This document shows, one piece after another, positions 7,145 through 15,766 of a stretch of 59,026 bases of DNA. A program made the translations under genes and the position numbers. The notes below the pieces were generated by a model. The model saw only the letters and a program-made list of their open reading frames with translations, was not told the origin of the DNA and made no database searches. The first letter of the stretch is position 1, and every line of letters begins with the position of its first letter. The stretch spans positions 1 to 59,026 of the forward strand of contig NZ_JAIVKU010000009.1 of the NCBI RefSeq assembly GCF_020524165.1. Reading direction: 5' to 3'. This DNA comes from Guptibacillus hwajinpoensis. GTDB taxonomy: Bacteria; Bacillota; Bacilli; Bacillales; Guptibacillaceae.

Positions 7145-7939
7145 CTAACTTCTTAGCAGTAGTAAACTAACACAGAGCAGGAGAAGAATCACAAATAATG
7201 TTGTATCTTTCCCAGACCATTTTAGTAAACGTATGCTCGTTCTACCTTCTCCCCCTCGATATCCTCTTGCTTCCATCGCCATGGCAAGATCCTCTGCACG
7301 TTTAAACGCACTAACAAAGAGCGGGACAAGAAGAGGGACGATACTTTTTAAGCGTTCCTTCATTGGGCCACTTGAAAATTGCGCACCACGTGCTGATTGA
7401 GCTTTCATGATTTTCTCTGTCTCTTCCAGAAGGGTAGGAATAAATCTAAGCGCGATCGACATCATTAATGCAAACTCATGAACAGGTAAACCAATTTTCT
7501 TCATTGGGCCAAGCAATGTTTCAATCCCAACTGTGATATCAATTGGCGTAGTGGTAAGAGTTAACAGCGAAGTAATCATTATTAGAAATAGAAGTCGAAG
7601 CGAGATAAAGATTCCCTGCTCCACACCCCCTTCATACACCTTAAGAAAACCCCAATCCAAAAGCAAAGGTCCTTCTTTTGTTAAAAACACGTGAAGTAAA
7701 AACGTTAAAATAATGACGAGCAAGATCGGCTTTAAACCATTATAAATATAGCGAAGTGGTAATTTTGAGACGAATATCGCTAGTAAGGTAAAAGCCCCGA
7801 ACAATGCATAGGTGATCCAATTGTTCGCTAAAAAGACAATAATAACAAAAAGAAATGCCGTTAGAAGCTTAGCTCTCGGATCAAGTTTATGAATAAAAGA
7901 TTGTCCTGGTACATACTGCCCAATAATGATATTTTGCAT
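7145..7939 (-). CDS. ecfT: ECF transporter transmembrane component EcfT
   Basis: This 264-residue membrane protein has about five hydrophobic segments. Two cytoplasmic coupling motifs with an Ala-Arg-Gly core are visible, SARGAQF and EARGYRG, which touch the ATPase pair. It is the shared scaffold of group II ECF transporters, and different substrate-binding S components (for example for riboflavin or folate) plug into it. No S component is encoded nearby. The start overlaps the ecfA2 stop codon (TAATG), which suggests translational coupling. Confidence 0.96.
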   Translation of the reverse strand: MQNIIIGQYVPGQSFIHKLDPRAKLLTAFLFVIIVFLANNWITYALFGAFTLLAIFVSKLPLRYIYNGLKPILLVIILTFLLHVFLTKEGPLLLDWGFLKVYEGGVEQGIFISLRLLFLIMITSLLTLTTTPIDITVGIETLLGPMKKIGLPVHEFALMMSIALRFIPTLLEETEKIMKAQSARGAQFSSGPMKERLKSIVPLLVPLFVSAFKRAEDLAMAMEARGYRGGEGRTSIRLLKWSGKDTTLFVILLLLCVSLLLLRS

Positions 7940-8808
7940 TAGGAATCCTCTCCTTTCTGCAAAACCGATAACGCTGCATCCACTGCTGCCTCAAGCGTAA
8001 AAACACTATGAGGAAGATTCTTATTAAACCGCTCTTCCAGACGATGAATAAACTGGACTGTTTCTGGGACATCAAGACTTAATTTTTTTAAGGAATGAGG
8101 GTTGGAGAAAATGGTTTCAGGTTTTCCTTGCAGGGCGATCCCACCCTTCTCCATAATCAGAATGTCATCAGAAAAACGTGCTGCATCTTCCATGCTGTGA
8201 GTAACAAGAATCGTAGTTAATCCCTCTTCTTGATGTAAACGATAGAAAAGATCCATAATTTCCCGTCTCCCCCGCGGATCAAGCCCAGCGGTTGGCTCAT
8301 CCAATATAAGGATGGATGGTTTCATGGCGAGAACTCCAGCAATGGCAACTCGCCTCATTTGGCCGCCACTTAAATCAAAGGGAGAGCGACTGAGATAAGA
8401 TTCATCAAGTCCCACTTGCTGAATAAGTTTTGCTGCGCGCTTCTTTGCTTCGTCTTCTGGAACACCAAAGTTAAGCGGACCAAAAAGAATGTCTTTTTCA
8501 ATGGTTTCTTCAAAAAGCTGATGTTCTGGATATTGAAAAACAATCCCTACATGTTTTCTCAATGCTTTTAACCTTTTCTCTTTTACACCAGCTTGGATTT
8601 TAAAGTCTCCAATTTCGATACTTCCCTGCGTAGGCTTAAGAAGTCCATTTAGATGCTGTATTAACGTAGACTTTCCTGAACCCGTATGACCGATGATTGT
8701 TTGAAATGTCCCTGATGGTATCGATAGATTTATGTTTGAAAGAGCTTTTCGTTCAAACGGTGTTCCTTTACTGTACGAATGCTCTAAATCTTTGATTGTA
8801 ATGTCCAT
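7939..8808 (-). CDS. ecfA2: ECF transporter ATPase EcfA2
   Basis: The 289-residue ABC ATPase has Walker A GHTGSGKST (40-48), the Q-loop FQYPEHQLF, signature LSGGQMRR, Walker B ILILDEPTAGLDP and the switch His in VTHSM. It pairs with EcfA1 to power vitamin uptake through EcfT. The C-terminal extension is typical of EcfA proteins. Its start lies 25 bases inside the end of ecfA1 and its stop overlaps the ecfT start, so the three are tightly coupled. Confidence 0.97.
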   Translation of the reverse strand: MDITIKDLEHSYSKGTPFERKALSNINLSIPSGTFQTIIGHTGSGKSTLIQHLNGLLKPTQGSIEIGDFKIQAGVKEKRLKALRKHVGIVFQYPEHQLFEETIEKDILFGPLNFGVPEDEAKKRAAKLIQQVGLDESYLSRSPFDLSGGQMRRVAIAGVLAMKPSILILDEPTAGLDPRGRREIMDLFYRLHQEEGLTTILVTHSMEDAARFSDDILIMEKGGIALQGKPETIFSNPHSLKKLSLDVPETVQFIHRLEERFNKNLPHSVFTLEAAVDAALSVLQKGEDS

Positions 8809-9623
8809 AGCTCGTTCACCAGTTCCTTCTGAGATAAAGTAAGCCTTGAGAAATCGTATCCTCTCTCACTGAGCGCTCGCTGCACCTGTAGTGGGAACGG
8901 CAGATCTAACCCGATTTGCTCCAGCATATCACCTTTTTTAAAGACTTCCGCAGGAAGCCCTTCATCGATGACTTCTCCTGCGTTCATGACAACAAGGCGA
9001 TCTGCCTGTGCGGCTTCTTCAAGATCATGAGTGATCGAAATAACCGTCATACCTTCTTCTTCTTTCAACTTCCGCATCGTTTGTATGACTTCTTTACGTC
9101 CAGCAGGATCAAGCATTGACGTTGCTTCATCTAAGATAACAATGGATGGCCTTAAAGCAATAATCCCAGCAATCGCTACCCGTTGCTTTTGTCCACCAGA
9201 AAGTCGATGTGGCTCTTGGTCAAGGTAATCTTCCATTCGGACCTTTTGAACGCTCTCATTTATACGTTCTAACATTAGTTCTCTCGCCATCCCACTATTC
9301 TCCAGTCCAAATGCAACATCATCTCGAACGGAGGTACCAACAAACTGATTATCAGGATTTTGAAATACGATTCCTACTCTTCTTCTGATTTCCCAAATGC
9401 TTTCCTCATCTCGGCTATTGTACCCTTCAACGAGAACATCACCTTTTTCAGGAAGTTGCAAACCGTTTAAAAGTTTGGCAAGCGTCGACTTCCCTGACCC
9501 GTTGTGCCCGACAATGGCTAGCCACTCGCCTTTATAGACAGATAGCGATACGCCATGTAACACATGTGGTTGATCTTCCTGATATCGAAAGGATACATCT
9601 TGAACGGTGATAAGTTCTTCCAT
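8784..9623 (-). CDS. ecfA1: ECF transporter ATPase EcfA1
   Basis: The 279-residue ABC ATPase has Walker A GHNGSGKST (39-47), Q-loop FQNPDNQ, signature LSGGQKQR, Walker B IVILDEATSMLDP and switch His in ITHDL. It is the partner of EcfA2. The start was set at the ATG 7 bases after AGGAGG; the open frame runs about 84 codons further upstream across the terminators of rplQ, which is not credible coding sequence. It is the first gene of the ecf operon. I see no convincing promoter, so read-through from the alpha operon remains possible. Confidence 0.97.
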   Translation of the reverse strand: MEELITVQDVSFRYQEDQPHVLHGVSLSVYKGEWLAIVGHNGSGKSTLAKLLNGLQLPEKGDVLVEGYNSRDEESIWEIRRRVGIVFQNPDNQFVGTSVRDDVAFGLENSGMARELMLERINESVQKVRMEDYLDQEPHRLSGGQKQRVAIAGIIALRPSIVILDEATSMLDPAGRKEVIQTMRKLKEEEGMTVISITHDLEEAAQADRLVVMNAGEVIDEGLPAEVFKKGDMLEQIGLDLPFPLQVQRALSERGYDFSRLTLSQKELVNELWTLQSKI

Positions 9624-9689
9624 ACTCGTTCCTCCTACCTCTGCTAATTTCAAGCGGTGATCGCCTCTGGCTATGATACTGGTGCGAAA

Positions 9690-9720
9690 AAAAGGCGGGC
9701 AGCAAAACCGCCCCTTTTTC
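9690..9720 (-). terminator. terminator-like hairpin upstream of ecfA1
   Basis: On the minus strand a GC-rich stem (GGCGG with CCGCC, extended by A-U and G-U pairs) is followed by seven T. It is the most downstream of three stem-loops between rplQ and ecfA1. Confidence 0.7.
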
Positions 9721-9760
9721 CTATCAGCATATCGATCGCTATGCCAGCATCTAATCCTAT

Positions 9761-9785
9761 AAAAAAAGCCTGGCATCTGCCAGAC
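9761..9785 (-). terminator. second terminator after rplQ
   Basis: GTCTGGC and GCCAGGC form a 7-bp stem with loop AGAT followed by seven T on the minus strand. Together with its neighbours it isolates the ribosomal superoperon from ecfA1. Confidence 0.85.
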
Positions 9786-9834
9786 TTTCTTTAATGGCAA
9801 GCAGCATGCAACCACTTGAGAATGTGCGTTTAAA

Positions 9835-9912
9835 CAAAAAAACGCACGAAAAAAGGGCATAGAATCAGTATCCAATGTCGAGATCCTGTCCCGCCCTTTT
9901 AATCAAGTGCGT
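9835..9912 (-). terminator. rplQ terminator with nested long-range stems
   Basis: Right after the rplQ stop codon, ACGCAC pairs with GTGCGT over about 70 bases. Inside it, AAAAGGGC pairs with GCCCTTTT, followed by T runs. The long loop is unusual for an intrinsic terminator. Confidence 0.65.
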
Positions 9913-9913
9913 C

Positions 9914-10276
9914 TTATACTAGCTCGATGATAACCATTTCAGCACCGTCACCGCGGCGTGGTCCAAGCTTACGGATACGAGAGTAACCGCCTTGACGCTC
10001 TGCATAACGAGGAGCGATATCGCTGAATAGTTTTTGAACTGCATCTTGACCGCTTTCTTGATCCGCTACTTCGTTACGGATGAAAGAAGCTGCTTGACGA
10101 CGTGCGTGAAGATCTCCGCGTTTACCAAGCGTAATCATTTTGTCGATGAAAGAACGAAGCTCTTTCGCCTTCGATTCTGTCGTTTCAATACGTTCATTGA
10201 TGATCAAATCTGTAACAAGGTCACGGAATAGCGCTTTACGCGTATCACTTGTACGACCTAACTTTTGGTATGCCAT
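9914..10276 (-). CDS. rplQ: 50S ribosomal protein L17
   Basis: L17 here is 120 residues, the compact bacterial form, with the conserved MAYQKLGRTSDTRKALFR start and TTESKAKELRSF segment. It lies near the peptide exit tunnel of the large subunit. It follows rpoA by about 46 bases and is the last gene of the S10-spc-alpha superoperon, as in B. subtilis. Three stem-loops follow it. Confidence 0.99.
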   Translation of the reverse strand: MAYQKLGRTSDTRKALFRDLVTDLIINERIETTESKAKELRSFIDKMITLGKRGDLHARRQAASFIRNEVADQESGQDAVQKLFSDIAPRYAERQGGYSRIRKLGPRRGDGAEMVIIELV

Positions 10277-10322
10277 GAAGTATTCCCTCCTTTGTTGTTA
10301 ATGAAATCAACAACTTAAATAT

Positions 10323-11267
10323 CTATTCTTCGTTACGAAGTCCAAGTCCAAGCTCTTCAAGCTTCTCTTGTACCTCTTCAAGTGACTTACGTCCAAGATT
10401 ACGAACTTTCATCATGTCTTCTTCAGACTTCTGAGTTAGTTCTTGAACAGTATTAATGCCAGCACGCTTCAGGCAATTATATGAACGAACTGAGAGATCG
10501 AGCTCTTCGATTGTCATCTCAAGCACTTTCTCTTTTTGATCCTCTTCTTTTTCGACCATAATTTCAGCATTTTGAGCCTGATCTGTTAAGCCCACAAAGA
10601 TATTTAAATGTTCATTTAAAATCTTTGCGCCTAGTGATACAGCTTCTTCAGGACGAATGCTTCCATCTGTCCAAACATCGAGGGTTAGTTTGTCATAATT
10701 AGTTACCTGGCCAACGCGAGTGTTTTCAACCTGGTAGTTAACACGAGAAACAGGAGTGAAGATCGAGTCAACCGGAATAACTCCGATTGGCTGTTCATCA
10801 TTTTTGTTTCCTTCCGCTTGTACATAGCCTCTTCCGCGAATTGCAGTAATTCGCATTTGGAAACGAGCATTAGCAGAAAGGGTAGCAATATGAAGGTCAG
10901 GGTTTAAGATCTCCACGTCGCTGTCATGAGTAATATCTCCAGCTGTTACCGTTCCTGGGCCTTGCACATCAACTACTAATGTTTTCTCTTCTTCAGAGTA
11001 AACTTTCATAGCTAATTTCTTAAGATTAAGAATGACAGTTGTTACATCTTCATGTACGCCTTCAATTGTAGAAAACTCATGGAGAACTCCTTCAATTTGT
11101 ACAGATGTAACAGCAGCACCAGGAAGTGAAGATAACAGGATACGACGAAGGGAGTTACCCAAGGTAGTTCCATAACCACGCTCTAATGGTTCTACAACAA
11201 ACTTTCCGTATTTAGCATCCTCGTTGATAGCTACCGCTTCAATTTTTGGCTTTTCGATTTCGATCAT
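10323..11267 (-). CDS. rpoA: DNA-directed RNA polymerase subunit alpha
   Basis: The 314-residue length equals that of B. subtilis RpoA. The N-terminal assembly domain (about 1-228) carries LGNSLRRILLSS for dimerisation. After an acidic linker, the C-terminal domain (about 245-314) has the helix-hairpin-helix segment LKRAGINTVQELTQ and RNLGRKSLEEV, which contact UP-element DNA and activators. The Shine-Dalgarno site AAGGAGG is just upstream. A perfect 10-bp hairpin and a possible internal promoter lie in the 244-base gap before it. Confidence 0.99.
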   Translation of the reverse strand: MIEIEKPKIEAVAINEDAKYGKFVVEPLERGYGTTLGNSLRRILLSSLPGAAVTSVQIEGVLHEFSTIEGVHEDVTTVILNLKKLAMKVYSEEEKTLVVDVQGPGTVTAGDITHDSDVEILNPDLHIATLSANARFQMRITAIRGRGYVQAEGNKNDEQPIGVIPVDSIFTPVSRVNYQVENTRVGQVTNYDKLTLDVWTDGSIRPEEAVSLGAKILNEHLNIFVGLTDQAQNAEIMVEKEEDQKEKVLEMTIEELDLSVRSYNCLKRAGINTVQELTQKSEEDMMKVRNLGRKSLEEVQEKLEELGLGLRNEE

Positions 11268-11298
11268 CCAACAAACCCTCCTTCAAAACGTCGAACTT

Positions 11299-11321
11299 CG
11301 GTTAGACATGCTGTCTAACCG
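11299..11321 (-). promoter_or_regulatory. perfect hairpin in the rpoA 5' leader
   Basis: CGGTTAGACA, loop of three, TGTCTAACCG forms a perfect 10-bp stem about 16 bases upstream of the rpoA ribosome binding site. No T run follows, so it is not a terminator. It may act in translation control, mRNA stability or processing. Confidence 0.6.
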
Positions 11322-11388
11322 AATAATCCCCTTAGGCGGTCCAAATACCAACAACCTAATTATGATTCGTCAACCGTCAACAATTTAT

Positions 11389-11416
11389 ACATTATCATTA
11401 TTGACATGTTCATCAA
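11389..11416 (-). promoter_or_regulatory. candidate internal promoter for rpoA-rplQ
   Basis: TTGATG (11411-11416) and an extended -10 TGATAATGT (TAATGT at 11389-11394) are 16 bp apart in the rpsK-rpoA gap. The match is fair and would let RNA polymerase alpha be made independently of the ribosomal genes upstream. Confidence 0.45.
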
Positions 11417-11511
11417 TTGTATACCGATAGATTGAATCTTTCCATAAGAGATTGTTCAAAACCAGGCATTCTCCCGAAGGGAATATCTACGTTTTTGAAC
11501 TCTCTACTACC

Positions 11512-11907
11512 TTAGACTCTACGACGTTTTGGCGGACGGCAGCCGTTATGAGGTACTGGAGTTACGTCACGGATCGCAGTAACCTCTAGACCTACAGCTT
11601 GAAGTGCACGGATCGCAGCTTCACGACCAGCTCCAGGGCCTTTAACAGAAACTTCTACAGTTTTCATGCCATGCTCCTGTGCAGTTTTACCTGCAGTTTC
11701 AGCAGCCATTTGAGCAGCGAATGGAGTAGACTTACGAGAACCTTTAAAGCCCATGTTACCGGAAGTTGCCCAAGAAATCGCATTTCCGTGAGTGTCAGTA
11801 ATCGTAATAATAGTATTGTTAAAAGTAGAACGGATGTGAGCTATTCCACTCTCAACATTCTTTTTCACGCGCTTTTTACGCGTATTTGCTTTACGTTGTT
11901 TAGCCAT
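11512..11907 (-). CDS. rpsK: 30S ribosomal protein S11
   Basis: S11 has 131 residues with the conserved GIAHIRSTFNNTIITITD, ATSGNMGFKGSRKSTPFAAQ and C-terminal NGCRPPKRRRV segments. It forms part of the platform near the mRNA exit. It lies 16 bases after rpsM. The 244-base gap downstream carries the rpoA leader hairpin and a candidate promoter. Confidence 0.99.
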   Translation of the reverse strand: MAKQRKANTRKKRVKKNVESGIAHIRSTFNNTIITITDTHGNAISWATSGNMGFKGSRKSTPFAAQMAAETAGKTAQEHGMKTVEVSVKGPGAGREAAIRALQAVGLEVTAIRDVTPVPHNGCRPPKRRRV

Positions 11908-11923
11908 TTGTTAATTACCTCCC

Positions 11924-12289
11924 TTACTTCTTCTTGTTAGCTACTGTACGGCGAGGGCCTTTACGAGTACGAGAGTTGTTCTTCGTATGTTGACCTCGGA
12001 CAGGAAGACCACGACGGTGGCGGATACCACGATAAGAACCGATTTCGATTAGACGTTTAATGTTAAGTGAGATTTCACGACGAAGATCACCCTCAACTTT
12101 AATTTTGTCTACCACTTCACGGATTTTTCCGAGCTCTTCTTCAGTTAAGTCGCGTACGCGAGTGTCTTCAGAAACACCAGCATCAACTAGAACTTGTTTC
12201 GCAGTTGTTTTACCGATTCCATAAACGTAAGTTAACGCGATTACGATGCGCTTTTCGCGTGGAACATCAATACCAGCAATACGTGCCAT
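11924..12289 (-). CDS. rpsM: 30S ribosomal protein S13
   Basis: S13 has 121 residues with the MARIAGIDVPREKR start, the YGIGKTTA helix-hairpin-helix, SYRGIRHRRGLPVRGQ and the basic tail of lysines and arginines that reaches toward tRNA. It sits in the head of the small subunit and bridges to L5. It follows rpmJ closely and has a good Shine-Dalgarno site. Confidence 0.99.
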   Translation of the reverse strand: MARIAGIDVPREKRIVIALTYVYGIGKTTAKQVLVDAGVSEDTRVRDLTEEELGKIREVVDKIKVEGDLRREISLNIKRLIEIGSYRGIRHRRGLPVRGQHTKNNSRTRKGPRRTVANKKK

Positions 12290-12310
12290 TACGTTGCACC
12301 TCCTTATATA

Positions 12311-12424
12311 TTAGCCTTGTTTTTGCTTGTGCTTTGGATTTTCACAGATAACCATGACTTTACCTTTACGGCGAATAACTTTACATTTTTCACACATTGG
12401 TTTTACTGACGGTCTTACTTTCAT
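12311..12424 (-). CDS. rpmJ: 50S ribosomal protein L36 (zinc-binding form)
   Basis: This 37-codon gene encodes MKVRPSVKPMCEKCKVIRRK and continues to an HKQKQG end. Cysteines at CEKC, one further Cys and the C-terminal His form the zinc ribbon of the C+ type. L36 is the smallest large-subunit protein and helps fold 23S rRNA. It lies between infA and rpsM, its standard place. Confidence 0.97.
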   Translation of the reverse strand: MKVRPSVKPMCEKCKVIRRKGKVMVICENPKHKQKQG

Positions 12425-12459
12425 TATTTTAACCCTCCTTATATACGGAGATTAATTTC

Positions 12460-12678
12460 TTATTTATAACGATACGTGATACGTCCACGTGATAAATCAT
12501 ATGGAGAAAGCTCAACAGTTACTTTGTCACCTGGTAAAATACGAATGTAATGCATGCGTATCTTTCCGGATACGTGAGCAAGAATCTTATGACCGTTTTC
12601 GAGTTCTACTCGAAACATTGCATTCGGTAGAGGTTCGATAACCGTGCCTTCCATTTCAATTACTTCTTCTTTAGCCAT
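12460..12678 (-). CDS. infA: translation initiation factor IF-1
   Basis: The 72-residue single OB-fold protein has the family segments KEEVIEMEGTVIEPLPN and GKIRMHYIRILPGDKV. IF-1 occupies the A site of the small subunit during initiation with IF-2 and IF-3. Its start lies inside the last codons of the upstream KOW-protein gene (8-base overlap), which implies coupled translation. Confidence 0.99.
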   Translation of the reverse strand: MAKEEVIEMEGTVIEPLPNAMFRVELENGHKILAHVSGKIRMHYIRILPGDKVTVELSPYDLSRGRITYRYK

Positions 12679-12991
12679 CTACTTGCTCTCCCTCCTTTAA
12701 ATCAATGACGTGTTCATTCAAATACTTTGAGATCGCGAAACGCAGCTTGCCATTTGTGACACGGCCCGTTTCTTCAAGACTTCGCTTTACCTCAGGGGAT
12801 ATATACTCTACCAGCTCAAGGTGTGCGAGGTTCTTCCGCTTAGGACGATCAAACTTTCGTTTATCCCCGTCCGCTAAGAAAACATAACGTTCATCTACAA
12901 TCCCTACAATCACGCTATATTGATCAGCGTCTCTTCCCCGTTTATTCCGAGCGATCTGACCGATCTCGGGAACGGTATCCGACTCTTTCAC
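12671..12991 (-). CDS. KOW-domain RNA-binding protein (L14e-like)
   Basis: The 106-residue product has a KOW-like N-terminal part (about 8-60: GQIARNKRGRDADQYSVIVG, DERYVFLADG) that resembles the archaeal/eukaryotic L14e fold, and a short helical C-terminal part. Small proteins of this kind precede infA in many Firmicutes; their role is not settled, but RNA or ribosome binding is likely. The start is GTG with AAGGTG close upstream. It sits 16 bases after map and overlaps infA. Confidence 0.88.
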   Translation of the reverse strand: MKESDTVPEIGQIARNKRGRDADQYSVIVGIVDERYVFLADGDKRKFDRPKRKNLAHLELVEYISPEVKRSLEETGRVTNGKLRFAISKYLNEHVIDLKEGEQVDG

Positions 12992-13007
12992 GAACCATCA
13001 CCTTCAC

Positions 13008-13754
13008 TTAGGCCTTTGTTAGTATTTCATATCCTTCTTCCGTAACGGCAATCGTGTGCTCGAAATGAGCGCAGTTCTTACCGTCAGTTGTTACTACAGT
13101 CCAATTATCCGAAAGTGTTCGAACGTAGCGAGAGCCCTGATTCACCATCGGCTCTACCGCAAGGACCATTCCCTGCTTCAGCCTCGGTCCTTTTCCTGGA
13201 GGACCGTAATGGGGAATTTGAGGATCTTCATGAAGGTCCTGACCTACACCATGACCAACATATTCTCGTACAATCGAAAAACCCTCAGCTTCGGCATATG
13301 CTTGGATCGCATGAGAGATATCTGAAAGCCTCCTACCAGCCTTCGCCTCATCCAACCCTTTATATAACGATTCCTCGGTAACTTTTAACAACCGTTCGTC
13401 TTCTTCTGAGATAGTGCCAACAGGATAGGTCCATGCTGAATCTCCATGGTAACCTTTATACTTAGCACCAATATCGATACTAATTATATCTCCTTCCGCC
13501 AACACGCGACCCCCTGGAATACCATGTACAAGCTCTTCATTAACTGAAGCGCATATACTTCCAGTAAATCCATTGTAACCCTTAAAGGAAGGAATTGCAT
13601 CAAGCTGACGAATAAACCGATCGGCAATCGTATCCAGCTCTTTTGTCGTAACTCCAGGCTTGATGTGCTTCTGTAATTCTTGATGTGTTAACGCGACAAT
13701 TCTGCCTGCTTCTCGCATGATATCAAGTTCACGAGGAGTCTTGCAAATAATCAT
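13008..13754 (-). CDS. map: type I methionine aminopeptidase
   Basis: The 248-residue enzyme removes the initiator methionine from nascent proteins. The five metal ligands of the pita-bread fold can be seen: two Asp in SIDIGAKYKGYHGDSAW, His in LHEDPQIPHYG, Glu in AVEPM and Glu in FEHTIAVTEEG. It lacks the N-terminal SH3-binding extension, as is usual for bacterial MetAP Ia. The start overlaps the adk stop by one base (TAATG). A KOW-protein gene follows. Confidence 0.98.
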   Translation of the reverse strand: MIICKTPRELDIMREAGRIVALTHQELQKHIKPGVTTKELDTIADRFIRQLDAIPSFKGYNGFTGSICASVNEELVHGIPGGRVLAEGDIISIDIGAKYKGYHGDSAWTYPVGTISEEDERLLKVTEESLYKGLDEAKAGRRLSDISHAIQAYAEAEGFSIVREYVGHGVGQDLHEDPQIPHYGPPGKGPRLKQGMVLAVEPMVNQGSRYVRTLSDNWTVVTTDGKNCAHFEHTIAVTEEGYEILTKA

Positions 13755-14404
13755 TACGACAATCCTTTGAGGAGTTGATCGACATCTTCAAAAACCTCAT
13801 TGATGTCTCTATTGCCATCAATGGTTTTAAGATAGCCTTTGCCTTCATAAAAGGTCAACAATGGCTGCTGTTGCTGCTTGTTGACTTCAAGGCGAGTACG
13901 CACAGTTTCTTCTTTATCATCATCGCGTTGATAAAGTTCTCCACCGCACTTATCACAAACTCCTTCTTCCTTAGGAGGATTGAAAACTGCGTGATAGGTT
14001 GCTCCACAATTTCTGCAAACGCGACGCCCGGTTAAACGCTGCATGAGCTGATCTTCCTCAACCGCAATGTTAATCACATAGTCGAGTTTTTTACCGAGAT
14101 CGGCTAAGATCGTTTCAAGCGCATCAGCCTGTGCGACTGTTCTTGGAAAACCATCAAGTAGAAAGCCTTTTTCGCAATCATCTTTTCCTAAACGCTCTCG
14201 TACTATACCAATTGTTACTTCATCAGGTACGAGGTTTCCAGAATCCATGTACTCTTTTGCTTTTAGACCAAGAGGCGTTCCTTCTTTGATCGCTGCTCGG
14301 AACATATCTCCTGTAGAGATATGAGGGATGCCATACTTTTCGACAATCTTTTCTGCCTGGGTTCCTTTTCCGACACCCGGAAGCCCCATTAATACTAGAT
14401 TCAT
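13754..14404 (-). CDS. adk: adenylate kinase (zinc-LID type)
   Basis: The 216-residue enzyme interconverts ATP plus AMP with two ADP. It has the P-loop GLPGVGKGTQ at residues 7-16, the AMP-binding region HISTGDMFR and DGFPRTVAQA, and a long LID holding four cysteines (CRNC...CDKC) that bind structural zinc, the Gram-positive type. It lies between secY and map, as in B. subtilis, with GGAGGG before its ATG. Confidence 0.99.
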   Translation of the reverse strand: MNLVLMGLPGVGKGTQAEKIVEKYGIPHISTGDMFRAAIKEGTPLGLKAKEYMDSGNLVPDEVTIGIVRERLGKDDCEKGFLLDGFPRTVAQADALETILADLGKKLDYVINIAVEEDQLMQRLTGRRVCRNCGATYHAVFNPPKEEGVCDKCGGELYQRDDDKEETVRTRLEVNKQQQQPLLTFYEGKGYLKTIDGNRDINEVFEDVDQLLKGLS

Positions 14405-14470
14405 CTAATCCCTCCGCACGTCACCCAATCGAGGATGAAGGAGGGGAAGAAAGTTCTTCCCAGTTTATCC

Positions 14471-15766
14471 TCAAGATTTAATAAAGCCTTTATAATGACG
14501 TTTAATTAATTGACTTTCAATTTGCTTCATCGTATCAAGCGCTACCCCAACAACGATCAGCAAGCTTGTTCCGCCGATTTGCAGCGTCTGCGGCAGTCCT
14601 GCTACGGTTGTGAAAAATACCGGAATAATCGATATAACAGCAAGGAAAAGTGCTCCTACAAACGTTAAACGGTAGAGAATTCGAGTAATGTACGTTTCGG
14701 TTGCATTACCCGGACGAATACCAGGAATGTATCCACCCTGTTTCTTCAGATTCTCAGCCATCTTTTCCGGATTAACCTGAACAAACGTATAAAAATACGT
14801 AAATCCAATGATGAGTAACGCATACACGACCATACCAATAGGTTGTGTATAGTCAAACACCCTGATGATCCATTCCGTTACCGAATTATCTCCGAACAAC
14901 CTGGCGATCGTTGGTGGAGTAATGATCAGTGATATCGCAAAGATAACTGGAATAACACCTGCTGCATTAACTTTAATCGGTAAGTGAGTGGATTGACCAC
15001 CTACTTGTCTGCGGTTAACAGTTCGTTTAGCATATTGAATTGGAATTTTACGAAGACCTTGTTGAACAAAGATAACAGCGACAACAATTGCAAGTGCTGC
15101 AAGAGCAATAATCGCAAGTGTTACGATGTTAATGAACAACTCATCCTGGGAGCCTTCAAACATCTGAGCGTAGAGCTGATTAAGCCCTGGAGGAATTGCA
15201 GCTACAATCCCTGCAAAGATAATAATTGAGATTCCATTTCCAACACCTTTTGCTGTGATCTGTTCGCCTAACCACATCAAAAAAGCCGTTCCGGCTGTTA
15301 AAACAAGAGAAATATTTAGATACGTTAGTACACCGGGATTACTGATCAACTGACCTCCAACAATATTGTTAAACCCGATTGAAAGACCGATACCTTGGAC
15401 AAGTCCAAGTACGATCGTTCCATAACGAGTAACTTGTGTTAGCTTTTTACGTCCGGCCTCGCCCTGTTTAGACCATTCGGTAAACTTCGGGACAACGTCC
15501 ATTTGTAAAAGCTGCACAATGATAGAAGCAGTGATGTAAGGCATAATTCCCATGGCAAAGATGGAGAAGTTTTGCAACGCTCCACCGCCAAAGGTGTTGA
15601 GAACTCCGAAGAGACTCATTTGATCTTGAAATTGTAATACATCTCTGTTCACACCAGGGACGGGTATGAATGTTCCGATACGGAACACGACAAGCATGAG
15701 TAGGGTGAAGATTATTTTGTTTCTAATATCACCTACGCGCATAATGTTGGAGATTGCTTGGAACAT
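14471..15766 (-). CDS. secY: preprotein translocase subunit SecY
   Basis: The 431-residue protein has ten predicted membrane helices and is the channel of the general secretion pathway. Visible hallmarks are the plug-region segment after TM1, MPYITASIIVQLLQ in TM2, and the cytoplasmic loop KKQGGYIPGIRPG near the SecA-binding face. It partners with SecE, encoded elsewhere in this window. Its ATG overlaps the rplO stop (TAATG), so translation is probably coupled. Confidence 0.99.
   Translation of the reverse strand: MFQAISNIMRVGDIRNKIIFTLLMLVVFRIGTFIPVPGVNRDVLQFQDQMSLFGVLNTFGGGALQNFSIFAMGIMPYITASIIVQLLQMDVVPKFTEWSKQGEAGRKKLTQVTRYGTIVLGLVQGIGLSIGFNNIVGGQLISNPGVLTYLNISLVLTAGTAFLMWLGEQITAKGVGNGISIIIFAGIVAAIPPGLNQLYAQMFEGSQDELFINIVTLAIIALAALAIVVAVIFVQQGLRKIPIQYAKRTVNRRQVGGQSTHLPIKVNAAGVIPVIFAISLIITPPTIARLFGDNSVTEWIIRVFDYTQPIGMVVYALLIIGFTYFYTFVQVNPEKMAENLKKQGGYIPGIRPGNATETYITRILYRLTFVGALFLAVISIIPVFFTTVAGLPQTLQIGGTSLLIVVGVALDTMKQIESQLIKRHYKGFIKS

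Noticed and set aside
8784..9875. Full 363-residue reading of EcfA1
   Set aside because: The extra 84 codons cover terminator hairpins and contain no family sequence; the ATG with AGGAGG at 9623 is clearly the start.
14163..14564. No genes accepted among the many 60-140 codon frames opposite ribosomal protein genes (for example the frame at 24163-24564)
   Set aside because: They are antisense shadows of well-identified genes, lack ribosome binding sites and have Cys/Phe/Ser-rich composition typical of reverse-strand frames.
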